A stretch of DNA of 42,652 nucleotides from Elusimicrobiota bacterium (GTDB lineage: Bacteria; Elusimicrobiota; Elusimicrobia; JACQPE01). Location: NCBI GenBank assembly GCA_016205025.1, contig JACQJO010000025.1:1-42652 (forward strand), written 5' to 3'. Below are positions 1 to 8,169 of the stretch, one piece after another (position 1 is the stretch's first letter; the number at the start of each line of letters is the position of its first letter). Position numbers and translations under genes: made by a program. The notes under the pieces were generated by a model. That model worked only from the letters and a program-made list of their open reading frames with translations. It made no database searches and was not told the origin of the DNA.

Positions 1-2
1 GA

Positions 3-86
3 GTCGTTACCGAAGAACAGATCAGGGATTACATTGAGAATCATACAAAGGAAGATGATGAAAATTTTACGATTGGGAAGTCTTAA
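3..86 (+). CDS. tnpA: IS200/IS605-type transposase, C-terminal fragment (partial at window edge)
   Basis: Frame 3 is open from the window edge and ends at TAA 84-86. The 27 visible residues begin VVTEEQIRDYIENH and end ENFTIGKS. The segment resembles the C-terminal helix of IS200-type Y1 transposases, where a V(S/T)xExIxxYIE pattern precedes a short charged tail; that family resemblance is from memory. The catalytic HUH and Tyr residues would lie upstream, outside the window. Two perfect hairpins follow immediately, as expected for the subterminal hairpin-rich end of this group. Too short to be certain; whether the element is intact cannot be judged. Confidence 0.5.
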   Translation, partial: VVTEEQIRDYIENHTKEDDENFTIGKS

Positions 87-102
87 GCCGCCTTTAGGCG
101 GC
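87..102 (+). repeat. Perfect hairpin, 6-bp stem, TTTA loop
   Basis: GCCGCC (87-92), loop TTTA, GGCGGC (97-102). It starts directly after the transposase stop codon. It could act as an IS end hairpin or help terminate transcription, but no T-run follows. Confidence 0.75.
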
Positions 103-110
103 GACCCATC

Positions 111-131
111 CTGTGCGCTTACAGCGCACAG
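111..131 (+). repeat. Perfect hairpin, 9-bp stem, 3-nt loop
   Basis: CTGTGCGCT (111-119), loop TAC, AGCGCACAG (123-131), followed by TGGTTGAG. This is the second of the two hairpins after the transposase fragment and the likelier IS200/IS605 right-end recognition hairpin. Confidence 0.75.
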
Positions 132-188
132 TGGTTGAGTTGCCTTTCCCGGGAGCTGTTCAAATATGCGCAACATCAGGAGGAAAAA

Positions 189-746
189 ATGAAAAAGAAA
201 GCATTGATCATCGCCGGCCGGCTTATTCAAGATCATGAATATATTTATCCCTATTACCGGCTTCAAGAAGAGGGTTACGATCTCGACGTGGCGGTGCGGG
301 GTAAAGAAACCGTTTTGGGTAGTATCGGCGTCAAAGTGGTTCCTACCAAGGATATCCCGGAGCTTCGCGTTGAGGATTATGAGGTTTTAGTTATTCCGGG
401 CGGCGCCAAAGCCATGGAATATATGCGGCAAGACAGGGATATTTTGAAGTTTATTGCCGATTTTCATGCGGCGGGTAAAGTCATCGGATCCATTTGCCAC
501 GGCAGCCAGCTGTTGATTTCGGCCAAATTAGTCAGAGGGCGCAGGATATCCGGCTACTACAGCATTCAAGATGACATTGAAAATGCCGGCGGAACCTATG
601 TTAATGAACCCAGCGTCACTGACGATCGCATCGTCACCACCGCGCATTACAAGGACCTGGGGCCTTGGATGAAAGCCATTTTCGCCGAGACAGAAAGAAA
701 CAGGAAAGAAAGTGCTAGGCCGGCTAAAGCGCTAAGCGGTGCCTGA
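189..746 (+). CDS. PfpI/DJ-1 family protein (class I glutamine amidotransferase-like)
   Basis: 185 residues, the normal size of PfpI/YhbO single-domain proteins. The start at ATG 189 is chosen because AGGAGG at 178-183 precedes it; an in-frame ATG at 135 would add 18 residues unlike the family. The nucleophile elbow is SICHGSQLL with Cys103, close to the ICHGPQLL of PfpI, and Glu18 sits where the family has its acidic partner of the cysteine. Family members are described as cytosolic peptidases, deglycases or chaperone-like stress proteins, and the substrate is not deducible here. The stop overlaps the next gene by 8 bp, so it is probably co-transcribed with the sugar genes. A role in glycan synthesis is not evident. 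Confidence 0.85.
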   Translation: MKKKALIIAGRLIQDHEYIYPYYRLQEEGYDLDVAVRGKETVLGSIGVKVVPTKDIPELRVEDYEVLVIPGGAKAMEYMRQDRDILKFIADFHAAGKVIGSICHGSQLLISAKLVRGRRISGYYSIQDDIENAGGTYVNEPSVTDDRIVTTAHYKDLGPWMKAIFAETERNRKESARPAKALSGA

Positions 747-1428
747 CCTGTTCAAGGGAATCCTTTTTGACTTTGACGGCACCCTGGCTAAAACCATGGA
801 GGGCCATTTTAACGCTTGGCAGGCTGTTATGCGGAAGTATGCCGTTGATTTAAAGCCCGAAGATTACTATCCATTGGAAGGGGCGCCTCTTCAGGAGTTG
901 GTTCATTTGTTTTCGTTGATGAAACCCGGCGCCATTTCTTTGTCGGATCAGTTAATCCGGCAGATTGTTCAACAAAAAGAAAATTATTACACGCGCCACA
1001 GTCGGTTCACCTTGTATCCAGGCGTGGAGTTCTTGGTAGATTCTCTCAAGAAAAAAAGAATCCGTATGGGTATTGTTACCGCCGGCTTGAATGATCGGAT
1101 AAAAAAGTCCACCCCGCAGGAATTTCTTGAAAAGTTTGACGTTTTAGTTACCGGCGACATGACGGTTCGGGGAAAACCCTATCCCGATCCGTATCTCAAA
1201 GGAGCCGAGGCGTTGGACCTGCGGCCTGATGAATGCATTGTTGTTGAGAACGCTCCATTGGGCGTTCAATCTGCCAAAGCCGCGAATTTTTACTGCATTG
1301 GCGTTTGCTCGACCCTCGATCGTTCGTATTTTACCGAAGCGGATGAGATGGTGGACTGCTTTGAAGACTTAAAAGACTCTCGCGCCATTCATCGGGTCAT
1401 GAGAGCAGGAATATTGCAGGGGAGGTAA
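739..1428 (+). CDS. HAD-superfamily phosphatase/phosphomutase, beta-phosphoglucomutase-like
   Basis: 229 residues starting at GTG 739, overlapping the previous gene by 8 bp. HAD motif I is FDFDGT with Asp11 (nucleophile) and Asp13 (acid/base). A helical cap domain spans about residues 18-90. Lys146 in GKPYPDP is motif III, and the last motif reads VVENAPLG (about 168-175), with Glu170-Asn171 where many relatives have Glu-Asp. This is the pattern of the beta-phosphoglucomutase/sugar-phosphatase subgroup. In this context dephosphorylation or isomerisation of a sugar phosphate is likely. A second HAD protein of the same subgroup is encoded at 29069. Confidence 0.85.
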   Translation: MPDLFKGILFDFDGTLAKTMEGHFNAWQAVMRKYAVDLKPEDYYPLEGAPLQELVHLFSLMKPGAISLSDQLIRQIVQQKENYYTRHSRFTLYPGVEFLVDSLKKKRIRMGIVTAGLNDRIKKSTPQEFLEKFDVLVTGDMTVRGKPYPDPYLKGAEALDLRPDECIVVENAPLGVQSAKAANFYCIGVCSTLDRSYFTEADEMVDCFEDLKDSRAIHRVMRAGILQGR

Positions 1429-1434
1429 AAAATT

Positions 1435-2277
1435 ATGGAAAACGAATATTTGAAAATATGGAAGGCGCTTGAAAATCCTGAAACGCAGCCTCGCAGAGCT
1501 CGGGGTATCATAGAAGTTGATTATGCGGAGTTTGAGAGAAAAGTTCTTGAGCAAGACCCGAACTTTGTTAAATCGCTGGTGGAATCCCTATATAGCGGGG
1601 ATGCTTACTTGCTTAGGGAAGCATTTCCAAAGAAGTTTATGATGGACCTGCGCGAATGGGTCCATCGGTATTGGAACACAACGCCGTCGAGCTTCCATAA
1701 AATGATCGAGGGTTGTCCTAATTTTCATCGCCTGATCGATGAGCAGCTGTCAAAAAATTATAGTTTCCGAAATGTCCGGCGATCGGCTTACTTTTTTCCT
1801 TGGAATCATGATCCGCTCAATTTATATGGGACCATTGGGGAGCGATGGGGGATTTGCAAATTTCTTGGCGGGTTTGCGCTGGATGAATACCAGAGAAATA
1901 CGCCCAAAGACGGCGTTGTCGATCGGGCTCAAGTAGCACTGTATCCATTGGGGGGCGGTTGTAGCGAGCCGCATTCAGATCCTTATTTAAACCAGAGGGT
2001 TCTTATTTCCTGTTATATGAGTAAGCGCGGCCAGGACTATAAAGTTGGGGGTTTTCAATTAACTGACAAGGCCGGCGAAATAGTAGATTTTGAATCAAGG
2101 GTTAATATTGGAGACATGGGGATCGCCTATGCGACTGTGTTACACGAAGTTGCGCCTGTGGATCCCCATGAAAAGATTAACTGGAACTCCAACGAGGGTC
2201 GTTGGTTTTTGGGTCTTTACAGTGTCGATAGTGATATGGTTAAAAATCGCCATACGGGTTATGCCGTCAAAGCATGA
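1435..2277 (+). CDS. Putative 2-oxoglutarate/Fe(II)-dependent oxygenase
   Basis: 280 residues, well-placed Shine-Dalgarno GGGGAGG nine bases before ATG 1435. The C-terminal half carries a plausible double-stranded beta-helix iron site: His180-x-Asp182 in EPHSDPY, a distal His237 in VLHEVAP, and Arg256 in EGRWFLGLY as a candidate 2-oxoglutarate binder. The spacing (about 55 residues between HxD and the second His) fits 2OG oxygenases of the phytanoyl-CoA hydroxylase type. The N-terminal 110 residues are not recognised. Substrate unknown; a hydroxylation of a sugar or small-molecule substituent would suit the cluster. The call rests on the motif only. Confidence 0.6.
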   Translation: MENEYLKIWKALENPETQPRRARGIIEVDYAEFERKVLEQDPNFVKSLVESLYSGDAYLLREAFPKKFMMDLREWVHRYWNTTPSSFHKMIEGCPNFHRLIDEQLSKNYSFRNVRRSAYFFPWNHDPLNLYGTIGERWGICKFLGGFALDEYQRNTPKDGVVDRAQVALYPLGGGCSEPHSDPYLNQRVLISCYMSKRGQDYKVGGFQLTDKAGEIVDFESRVNIGDMGIAYATVLHEVAPVDPHEKINWNSNEGRWFLGLYSVDSDMVKNRHTGYAVKA

Positions 2278-2310
2278 AGACAATCAAATAGACGTTGCAA
2301 GGACACCCGC

Positions 2311-3006
2311 GTGAGAAATTTTGACGCCCTGAAAGACTACCCGCAGCCGAAGGCTCTTCGCATCGTTGGCCCTAATTTAAGGACCATCTGCCATCGCATC
2401 ATCGCCACCTATCGAGGCGAAGAATTTTATGACGGAGACAGAAACTGCGGCTATGGCGGATTTCGCTATGACGGGCGCTGGTTGCCTATCGCCAAGAATA
2501 TGGGCCGGGAGTACAACCTAGGCAATCAGTCGGCCGTTCTGCAGATCGGCTGCGAAAAAGGCTTTCTTCTTCATGATTTTCTGGAGCTCTGGCCTCGAAT
2601 GAAGGTTCGAGGCACGGATTTATCTTCCTACGCAATCGAGCATGCGATGCCCCCGGTTAAACCGCACATCCAGCAAGCCCCTTATATTGATTTGCCGTTT
2701 AAAAACGGCGAATTCGATTTTGTTGTGGCCATCGGCGTGGTGTATTCTTTAAATCTGACCGATGCCATCCGCTCTTTAAAAGAAATCCAGCGCGTGGGCA
2801 AAGGCAAAAGCTTTATTACCCTGGCTTCGTATCAAACCGAGGAAGATTTAAGGCTGTTTCGTTACTGGACTCTTTTGGGGACGACTGTTTTGACGGAAAA
2901 CGAATGGGTTGAGGTGCTTAACCACGCGGGCTACACCGGTGATTACAAGTTTACCAATGCCGAGTCGTTGAATTTGGCAGCCGAAAAGCAGGCGGCCGCC
3001 AATTGA
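2311..3006 (+). CDS. Class I SAM-dependent methyltransferase
   Basis: 231 residues from GTG 2311. Motif I is VLQIGCEKGF (about 76-85), and Asp103 in GTDLSSYAIEHA is the expected ribose-binding acidic residue. A post-motif stretch LPFKNGEFDFVVAIGVVYS resembles motif IV regions of Methyltransf_11 proteins. The N-terminal segment with GYGGFRYDGRW (48-57) is a feature I associate with a methyltransferase subgroup found in glycan and secondary metabolite clusters. It lies 33 bp after the oxygenase and 15 bp before the SDR, so these three probably form one expression unit. Acceptor unknown. Confidence 0.8.
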   Translation: MRNFDALKDYPQPKALRIVGPNLRTICHRIIATYRGEEFYDGDRNCGYGGFRYDGRWLPIAKNMGREYNLGNQSAVLQIGCEKGFLLHDFLELWPRMKVRGTDLSSYAIEHAMPPVKPHIQQAPYIDLPFKNGEFDFVVAIGVVYSLNLTDAIRSLKEIQRVGKGKSFITLASYQTEEDLRLFRYWTLLGTTVLTENEWVEVLNHAGYTGDYKFTNAESLNLAAEKQAAAN

Positions 3007-3021
3007 TCGGGACGAATTTTT

Positions 3022-3795
3022 GTGTCTAAATTACACGACAAAAGGATTATTATCACCGGAGCCTCCAAAGGCCTTGGCGCGGTTGTGGCGCAGGCTTTGG
3101 CGGACAATGGCGCTAAGCTTGTTTTAATCGCCCGCTCTGCTGACAAACTCGAAGAAGTTCGCCTTGCCTGCAAAAATCCCGAGCAGCATGTCGGCCTGGC
3201 CGTTGATTTAACGCAAACGGAGGCGCTGGCGGCTTGCGTGCAAAAAGCCAGGGATTTTTTAGGCGGAGTTGACGCGGTGGTCCACGCCGCCGGAGGCGGT
3301 CTGGGCTTTCACGATGCGCTTCTTGAGCCTGAAAAATTTCAAAAACTTTTCGCGCTTAATTTGGGATCCGCCGCCGAAATTAACCGTCTGGTTGTGCCTG
3401 AAATGAAACAGAGGCGTTCAGGAAATTTGGTTCATGTGGGCTCGATCGCTTCTTACGAAGGCGTCGGTTCTGTGGGCTACAACGCGGTGAAGGCAGCTTT
3501 GGCCGCTTACGTGCGCAGTCTAGGCCGCGAACTGGCCGTTCATCATGTCGTAGCCACGGGAATTTTGCCCGGGGGATTCACAGCGCCGGACAACGCGATG
3601 AGGAGGCTTCAAGCGTCCAATCCCGAAGCTTATAAAGAATTTATCGAAACGCGGCTTCCCCGAAAAATCATGGGCGAGGCCAGCGAGCTCATCCCCATGG
3701 TGCTTTTGCTGTGTTCAGGCGAGGCTTCGATGATGGCGGGTTGCATGGTTCCCATTGACGCCGGAGAGGGGCGGGCCTATAACACGCTTTCATGA
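3022..3795 (+). CDS. Short-chain dehydrogenase/reductase (SDR, classical)
   Basis: 257 residues from GTG 3022, standard classical-SDR length. The cofactor motif TGASKGLG (12-19) is complete; HAAGG follows strand 4 at 88-92 (the NNAG position); Asn113 lies in helix 4; Ser141, Tyr153 and Lys157 make the catalytic set (GSIASYEGVGSVGYNAVK). The C-terminal MAGCMVPIDAGEG matches the usual SDR ending. Resembles 3-oxoacyl-ACP-reductase-type SDRs, but the surroundings suggest a keto-sugar or small keto substrate. The stop overlaps the next start as ATGA, indicating translational coupling to the glycosyltransferase. Confidence 0.88.
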   Translation: MSKLHDKRIIITGASKGLGAVVAQALADNGAKLVLIARSADKLEEVRLACKNPEQHVGLAVDLTQTEALAACVQKARDFLGGVDAVVHAAGGGLGFHDALLEPEKFQKLFALNLGSAAEINRLVVPEMKQRRSGNLVHVGSIASYEGVGSVGYNAVKAALAAYVRSLGRELAVHHVVATGILPGGFTAPDNAMRRLQASNPEAYKEFIETRLPRKIMGEASELIPMVLLLCSGEASMMAGCMVPIDAGEGRAYNTLS

Positions 3796-5231
3796 CGAGC
3801 AACTTGGTTTTTCCTGGCCCGGATACCTGGGCGCGCCATTTTGCTAATAAAATATCCGATTTTCTTGACCGAAACAGCCCCATTTTAATTACGACTCCCG
3901 AGGTCGGCCATCTTGGCGATGCGGCGGAACCGATTTATTTTGGTTTGCTCAAGGCCCGCCGGGATAATAAAAAACTTCTTGTTCTTTACTCGCCTGCCTT
4001 ATTTTGGAAATTCCGCATTAAAATCGTTAATCCGGAAATTTATGACCTGGAATCAGATTATTGTTATTCACCGACGGATTTAACCGGACGTTTACTGCGC
4101 TGGTTTTGGGTTGCTCTTTTTGGTTCCTTAAAAATCGTTTATCTGATGTGGCGCAAGTGCTTGAGATTACTGCAGTTGGCGCGGCCAAGCTACGTTTTGG
4201 GATCTTTTGATTGGTATACGGCGCCTGACATCGGCCGGTCAACTTTATGGAAACCGGCCGGCGTTAGCTATTTTTCATGGGACTGCGCCACGGTGGACCG
4301 GTGGGAAAAAGAGTTTAATGAATACCTCCCGGTGCGTTTAAGCCGTGAGAAGCTGCGCCGTGGCGAGAAGTTGCGCCTTAAGGCGGGCATTCCTTCGTCC
4401 GATTGGTTTGCTTGTCTGCATGTTCGCAGCAGCGGGTACTACAATGACAGAAGCGATCTCCAGGCTGCACCGCGCAACGGTCATATTGAAAATTATGTCC
4501 AGGCTATCCGGGCCATTACGAAAGCCGGCGGGCGGGTGGTGCGTTTGGGGGATTCTTCGATGGCGCCTTTGCCAGCCATGGAGCGGGTCGTTGATCTTAC
4601 GCAGAGCCCTTTTAATAACGGACTATTCAACGTCTATCTGATGAGTCAATGCCGTTTTTTCTTTGGAACCAATTCTGGTCCGGAGCTGACCTGCACGAAA
4701 TTATTTCAAAAGCCGAGCGTAACCACCGACCTGCCCGGCCTGGTTATGTTTCCTTCCATGAAAAAAGGCGACCTGGCTATTTTTAAGCATGTCTATTCCC
4801 GTTCGCGGGGACGTTTTTTATCGCTCAAAGAAAGATTGGAGGCGCCCGGCCAATACGAAAGAGGCGCTTTTTATTGCACCATGGCCGACGATTACATTTT
4901 GCAAGACAATACTCCGGAAGAAATTTACGATGTCATTGAAGAGTTTTTGGCCAGAGCGCCGGGCGCCCCCTATTCCGATTTGCAGAAGATTTTTAATGAG
5001 GCCAGGAAAGATCAAATCCGCCGGTTTTTGAATGAAGAATTGGTGGAGAAGGCTCCGGTTTTAATAAGCCAGTCGGTTTTTGTGGAAGAGCAATACCATC
5101 TCGCTACCTACTGCGCCCATGGCGGAACGCTTGGCCAGAAATATTTGGAACAAAACTGGCAGGCGAATGTCTTAAATGTTGCAAAATATGTGCCGACAGT
5201 TGTCACAGCTGCACGCTCCCTCCATAGTTAA
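3792..5231 (+). CDS. TIGR04372-family putative glycosyltransferase, copy 1
   Basis: 479 residues, ATG in a 4-bp overlap with the SDR stop. Central signature: SDWFACLHVRSSGYY (LHVR at 209-212), then GGRVVRLGDSSMAPLP, an ERVVDL segment and CRFFFGTNSGP. I recognise this as the pattern of the TIGR04372 putative glycosyltransferase family (LHVR..GYH, GGWVIRMGDPSM, FFIGTSSG). An Arg/Lys-rich and hydrophobic stretch at about 75-135 may be membrane-associated. The C-terminal part (about 445-479) has GQKYLEQNW, shared with the copies at 5244 and 17047. Activity is a family prediction; donor and acceptor are unknown. Confidence 0.75.
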   Translation: MTSNLVFPGPDTWARHFANKISDFLDRNSPILITTPEVGHLGDAAEPIYFGLLKARRDNKKLLVLYSPALFWKFRIKIVNPEIYDLESDYCYSPTDLTGRLLRWFWVALFGSLKIVYLMWRKCLRLLQLARPSYVLGSFDWYTAPDIGRSTLWKPAGVSYFSWDCATVDRWEKEFNEYLPVRLSREKLRRGEKLRLKAGIPSSDWFACLHVRSSGYYNDRSDLQAAPRNGHIENYVQAIRAITKAGGRVVRLGDSSMAPLPAMERVVDLTQSPFNNGLFNVYLMSQCRFFFGTNSGPELTCTKLFQKPSVTTDLPGLVMFPSMKKGDLAIFKHVYSRSRGRFLSLKERLEAPGQYERGAFYCTMADDYILQDNTPEEIYDVIEEFLARAPGAPYSDLQKIFNEARKDQIRRFLNEELVEKAPVLISQSVFVEEQYHLATYCAHGGTLGQKYLEQNWQANVLNVAKYVPTVVTAARSLHS

Positions 5232-5243
5232 GGTTCAAGTTGC

Positions 5244-6608
5244 GTGTTTGCTTTAATCTTTAGTCCGCACCTTCGGACGTTCGGCGCCTGCGCCGAAGAG
5301 ATGCATTTTAATTTTTTACGGGCAAAGCGTGAAAATAAAAAAGCCATTTTTCTTTTTCCATGGGAGTTAATTTGGAAATTTAGGTTTGGCATAGCCAATC
5401 GTGAATTAGGTAAGTTGGAGTCCCTCTATTACCTATTTTCTCCTAATAGTATTTTGGGATACATGATCAGCGGATTTTTAACAGCTGTTTACGGACCCAT
5501 GCGGATCTCGTATCTTTCCTATCGGAAGTTTTTAAGACTCCTGCGTAGATTTTTACCTTTGCGTCAGCCTCGCCCATTTAACGTTTCCTTTATTGAGCCA
5601 GTTCTTAAAAATTACGGCTGGAAACCCGCTGGCGCAGAGCGCTTTTTTTTGAAAGATGTCAAAAGATTGAATTGGCGGCAGCAGTTTCAAGAATATCTTC
5701 CGGCAGATCTGGCCCGCGGCAAATACAAACAGGCGCATCGGTTAAGAATTCAAATGGGTATCCCAACCTCTGATTGGTTTGTTGCGCTGCATGTTCGTGA
5801 GGGCGGATTTTATGGGGATGCGGCGATGAACGGTCATCGTAGCGCGTCAATAGGAAACTATCTTGAAGGAATTCAAGCCATCACGCGAGCTGGCGGATGG
5901 GTCGTGCGCTTGGGAGACCGCTCAATGACGCCATTGCCGCCCATGGAACGAGTTATTGATTACCCCCGCACTTCTTTTAAGTGCGATCTCATGGATCTGT
6001 ATCTTTTAAAATACTCTGAATTTTTTGTCGGTTGCGACTCCGGCGTCAGCTGTGTCGCTGTGAATCTTTTTAAGAAGCGCGCGATCATTATTAATGGCGC
6101 CCAATGGGCCGCCTGGCCCGGTTTTCTGAAGGGAAATTTGAATATTTCTAAACATGTATTTTCTCGTTCACGCCGACGTTTTTTGTCGTTGAAAGAACTT
6201 TTGCAGGAACCGCTTAGGTATCAAAATTTTTATCACGCAGTTGAGAATGACTACGTTTATTATGAAAATACTCCCGAAGAGATCAGAGAAGTTATCGTTG
6301 AATTTTTGGCCACCCCCCCCGATCACCCCTATTCTCAATTACAGGAAAGCTTTAATTCTAAAAGAAAGAATCAAATTTATGAATGGTTGGAACAGGAGGC
6401 TCCTTTTTGCGATGCCGAGCACGATGTATCTGAAAGATATCGGATTGCCGCCTATTGCGAAGGCGACGCCGGAACCATAGGACAAAAGTTTATAGAGCAG
6501 AATTGGGAAACGGATTCTTATAGTAAAATTCTTGTCACGACAGCCCAAGGCGAGCAAAAGGAAAGTCTAAGTTTTGCAGATGATTACGGAATTAACCAAG
6601 AAGGTTAG
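5244..6608 (+). CDS. TIGR04372-family putative glycosyltransferase, copy 2 (short N-terminus)
   Basis: 454 residues from GTG 5244, 12 bp after copy 1. Same core: LHVREGGFY (LHVR at 182-185), GGWVVRLGDRSMTPLP, ERVIDYPRTSFK, FFVGCDSGV, and GQKFIEQNW near the C-terminus. Compared with the other two copies it begins at the strand equivalent to SPVLIL of copy 3, so about 20-30 N-terminal residues are missing and the start is uncertain. By eye the gene is AT-richer than copy 1, which argues for separate histories rather than a recent tandem duplication. The end overlaps the following kinase fusion. Confidence 0.73.
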   Translation: MFALIFSPHLRTFGACAEEMHFNFLRAKRENKKAIFLFPWELIWKFRFGIANRELGKLESLYYLFSPNSILGYMISGFLTAVYGPMRISYLSYRKFLRLLRRFLPLRQPRPFNVSFIEPVLKNYGWKPAGAERFFLKDVKRLNWRQQFQEYLPADLARGKYKQAHRLRIQMGIPTSDWFVALHVREGGFYGDAAMNGHRSASIGNYLEGIQAITRAGGWVVRLGDRSMTPLPPMERVIDYPRTSFKCDLMDLYLLKYSEFFVGCDSGVSCVAVNLFKKRAIIINGAQWAAWPGFLKGNLNISKHVFSRSRRRFLSLKELLQEPLRYQNFYHAVENDYVYYENTPEEIREVIVEFLATPPDHPYSQLQESFNSKRKNQIYEWLEQEAPFCDAEHDVSERYRIAAYCEGDAGTIGQKFIEQNWETDSYSKILVTTAQGEQKESLSFADDYGINQEG

Positions 6609-8133
6609 CGCTCACGGAAGCTCTAAGATAAAAGATTTGGACGCATTGGCGGCCATTTTAAGATCTTTGCGGCTTGCGGGCAAAAAGATTATCCATTGCC
6701 ATGGAGTGTTTGATTTACTGCACGCGGGGCATGTTTGCCATTTCGAGGAAGCTAAAAAGATGGGCGATATTTTGATTGTCACTTTGACACCGGATATTTA
6801 TGTTAACAAGGGCCCGCATCGTCCGGCGTTCCCTCAACAGTTGCGTGCCCGGGTTATTGCGGCGCTTGAGATAGTGGATTATGTGGCCATTAATCGTTGG
6901 CCGGCGGCTACCAAGACTATCGAATTGTTGCGCCCCGATATTTATGTTAAAGGTCCGGATTACCGGGACGCGACCAATGACGTTACCGGCAATATCGAGC
7001 CGGAGGCCCAAGCCGTTAGATCGGTGGGTGGAAAAATAGAGTACACCGATGGCGTTACCTTTAGCTCATCGAATTTGTTAAATCGCCATTGGTCTATGTT
7101 TACGCCCGAAGCGCAGGCCTATTTGGAAAATTTTCGTCAGAAGTATTCGGCAGATGAAATCCGCCAGTATTTAGAAAGCCTGCGTTCGCTTAAGGTTTTG
7201 GTAGTTGGAGAAACCATATTGGATGAGTATATTTATGGCGACACTATTGGAAAATCTGCCAAGGAGTCGGTCTTGGCAATGCGGTATCTTAGCCGGGACC
7301 TTCATGCCGGCGGCATTCTGGCCGTAGCCAATCATATAGCGGATTTTTGTGATAACGTGAAATTGGTCACCTATTTGGGCGCAACGGATTCTCGGGAAGA
7401 ATTTGTGCGCAGTCGGCTTAAATCCAACATAGAGCCATTTTTTGTTTTTAAATCCGTCTCGCCGACTATTGTCAAGAGGCGGTATATTGAAAATTATTCG
7501 GTTTCTAAACTGCTGGAAATATACGAGATGAACGATGAGACGCTTAACAAAGAAGAAGAAGCAAATTTTTGTGAATTGTTGGATAAGCACATAGTCGGAA
7601 GTGACGTTGTCGTTGTGGCCGATTATGGGCATGGATTAATTGATTTGCGCGCCGTGAATTTATTTTCACAGGCGCGTTTTTTAGCTGTTAATACCCAAAT
7701 CAATGCGGCCAATATTGGTTTCCATGCGATTTCGAAATATAAACATGCGGATTATGTTTGTATTCACGAAGGAGAGCTTCGGCTGGATTGTCGTAGCCGC
7801 AAGGAAGATGTAAAAAAATTGACTATGGATTTAGCCGAACGCTTGGAGTGCGATTCGGTTATGGTCACGATGGGCAGTCGCGGCACCTTGTTTTGCGATA
7901 AGGGTCGGGCATTTTCTGCCTGCCCGTCCTTTGCCGTTAAAGTGATTGACAGAATAGGCGCTGGGGACGCTGTTTTGGCGTTAACATCGCTATGTGTTCG
8001 GCAGAATTTTCCAGCCGATGTAACGAATTTTATTGGCAACCTTGTTGGCGCCCAGGCTGTTATGATTGTTGGCAACAAAACTTCCATCGGGCGCGTTCCC
8101 TTAATGAAAGCGGTTGGATCTATCCTTCAATAA
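6580..8133 (+). CDS. Bifunctional nucleotidylyltransferase / PfkB-type sugar kinase, reversed HldE order
   Basis: 517 residues from ATG 6580 (a TTG at 6574 is possible). N-terminal domain, about 30-170: cytidylyltransferase-like HxGH site in HGVFDLLHAGHV (His48, His51), plus YVKGPDY, as in the adenylyltransferase half of HldE/RfaE. C-terminal domain, about 200-515: ribokinase/PfkB fold with NTQINAANIGFH, ADYVCIHEGE, VTMGSRG and the catalytic DRIGAGD (GAGD at 460-463). HldE makes ADP-glycero-manno-heptose and has the kinase first; here the order is inverted. Both active sites look intact. The product is probably an NDP-activated heptose or similar sugar. No gmhA is visible nearby. Confidence 0.82.
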   Translation: MITELTKKVSAHGSSKIKDLDALAAILRSLRLAGKKIIHCHGVFDLLHAGHVCHFEEAKKMGDILIVTLTPDIYVNKGPHRPAFPQQLRARVIAALEIVDYVAINRWPAATKTIELLRPDIYVKGPDYRDATNDVTGNIEPEAQAVRSVGGKIEYTDGVTFSSSNLLNRHWSMFTPEAQAYLENFRQKYSADEIRQYLESLRSLKVLVVGETILDEYIYGDTIGKSAKESVLAMRYLSRDLHAGGILAVANHIADFCDNVKLVTYLGATDSREEFVRSRLKSNIEPFFVFKSVSPTIVKRRYIENYSVSKLLEIYEMNDETLNKEEEANFCELLDKHIVGSDVVVVADYGHGLIDLRAVNLFSQARFLAVNTQINAANIGFHAISKYKHADYVCIHEGELRLDCRSRKEDVKKLTMDLAERLECDSVMVTMGSRGTLFCDKGRAFSACPSFAVKVIDRIGAGDAVLALTSLCVRQNFPADVTNFIGNLVGAQAVMIVGNKTSIGRVPLMKAVGSILQ

Positions 8134-8169
8134 GCCTAGACTAATTGACAACAAAATGCGGATTAATTT

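Larger units (their letters stand above)
1..135 (+). mobile_element. Right end of an IS200/IS605-like element
   Basis: A transposase-like C-terminus (stop at 86) is followed by two strong hairpins at 87-102 and 111-131 and the sequence TGGTTGAG. IS200/IS605 elements lack terminal inverted repeats and carry subterminal hairpins recognised as single-stranded DNA, so the arrangement fits. The exact cleavage point cannot be set from one end; about 135-140 is a guess. It lies directly upstream of the first cluster gene and marks the left limit of the polysaccharide locus. Confidence 0.45.

Noticed and set aside
7171-7632. Minus-strand ORF of 153 codons
   Set aside because: Fully antisense to the intact PfkB domain of the fusion protein; no ribosome site or recognisable motif.
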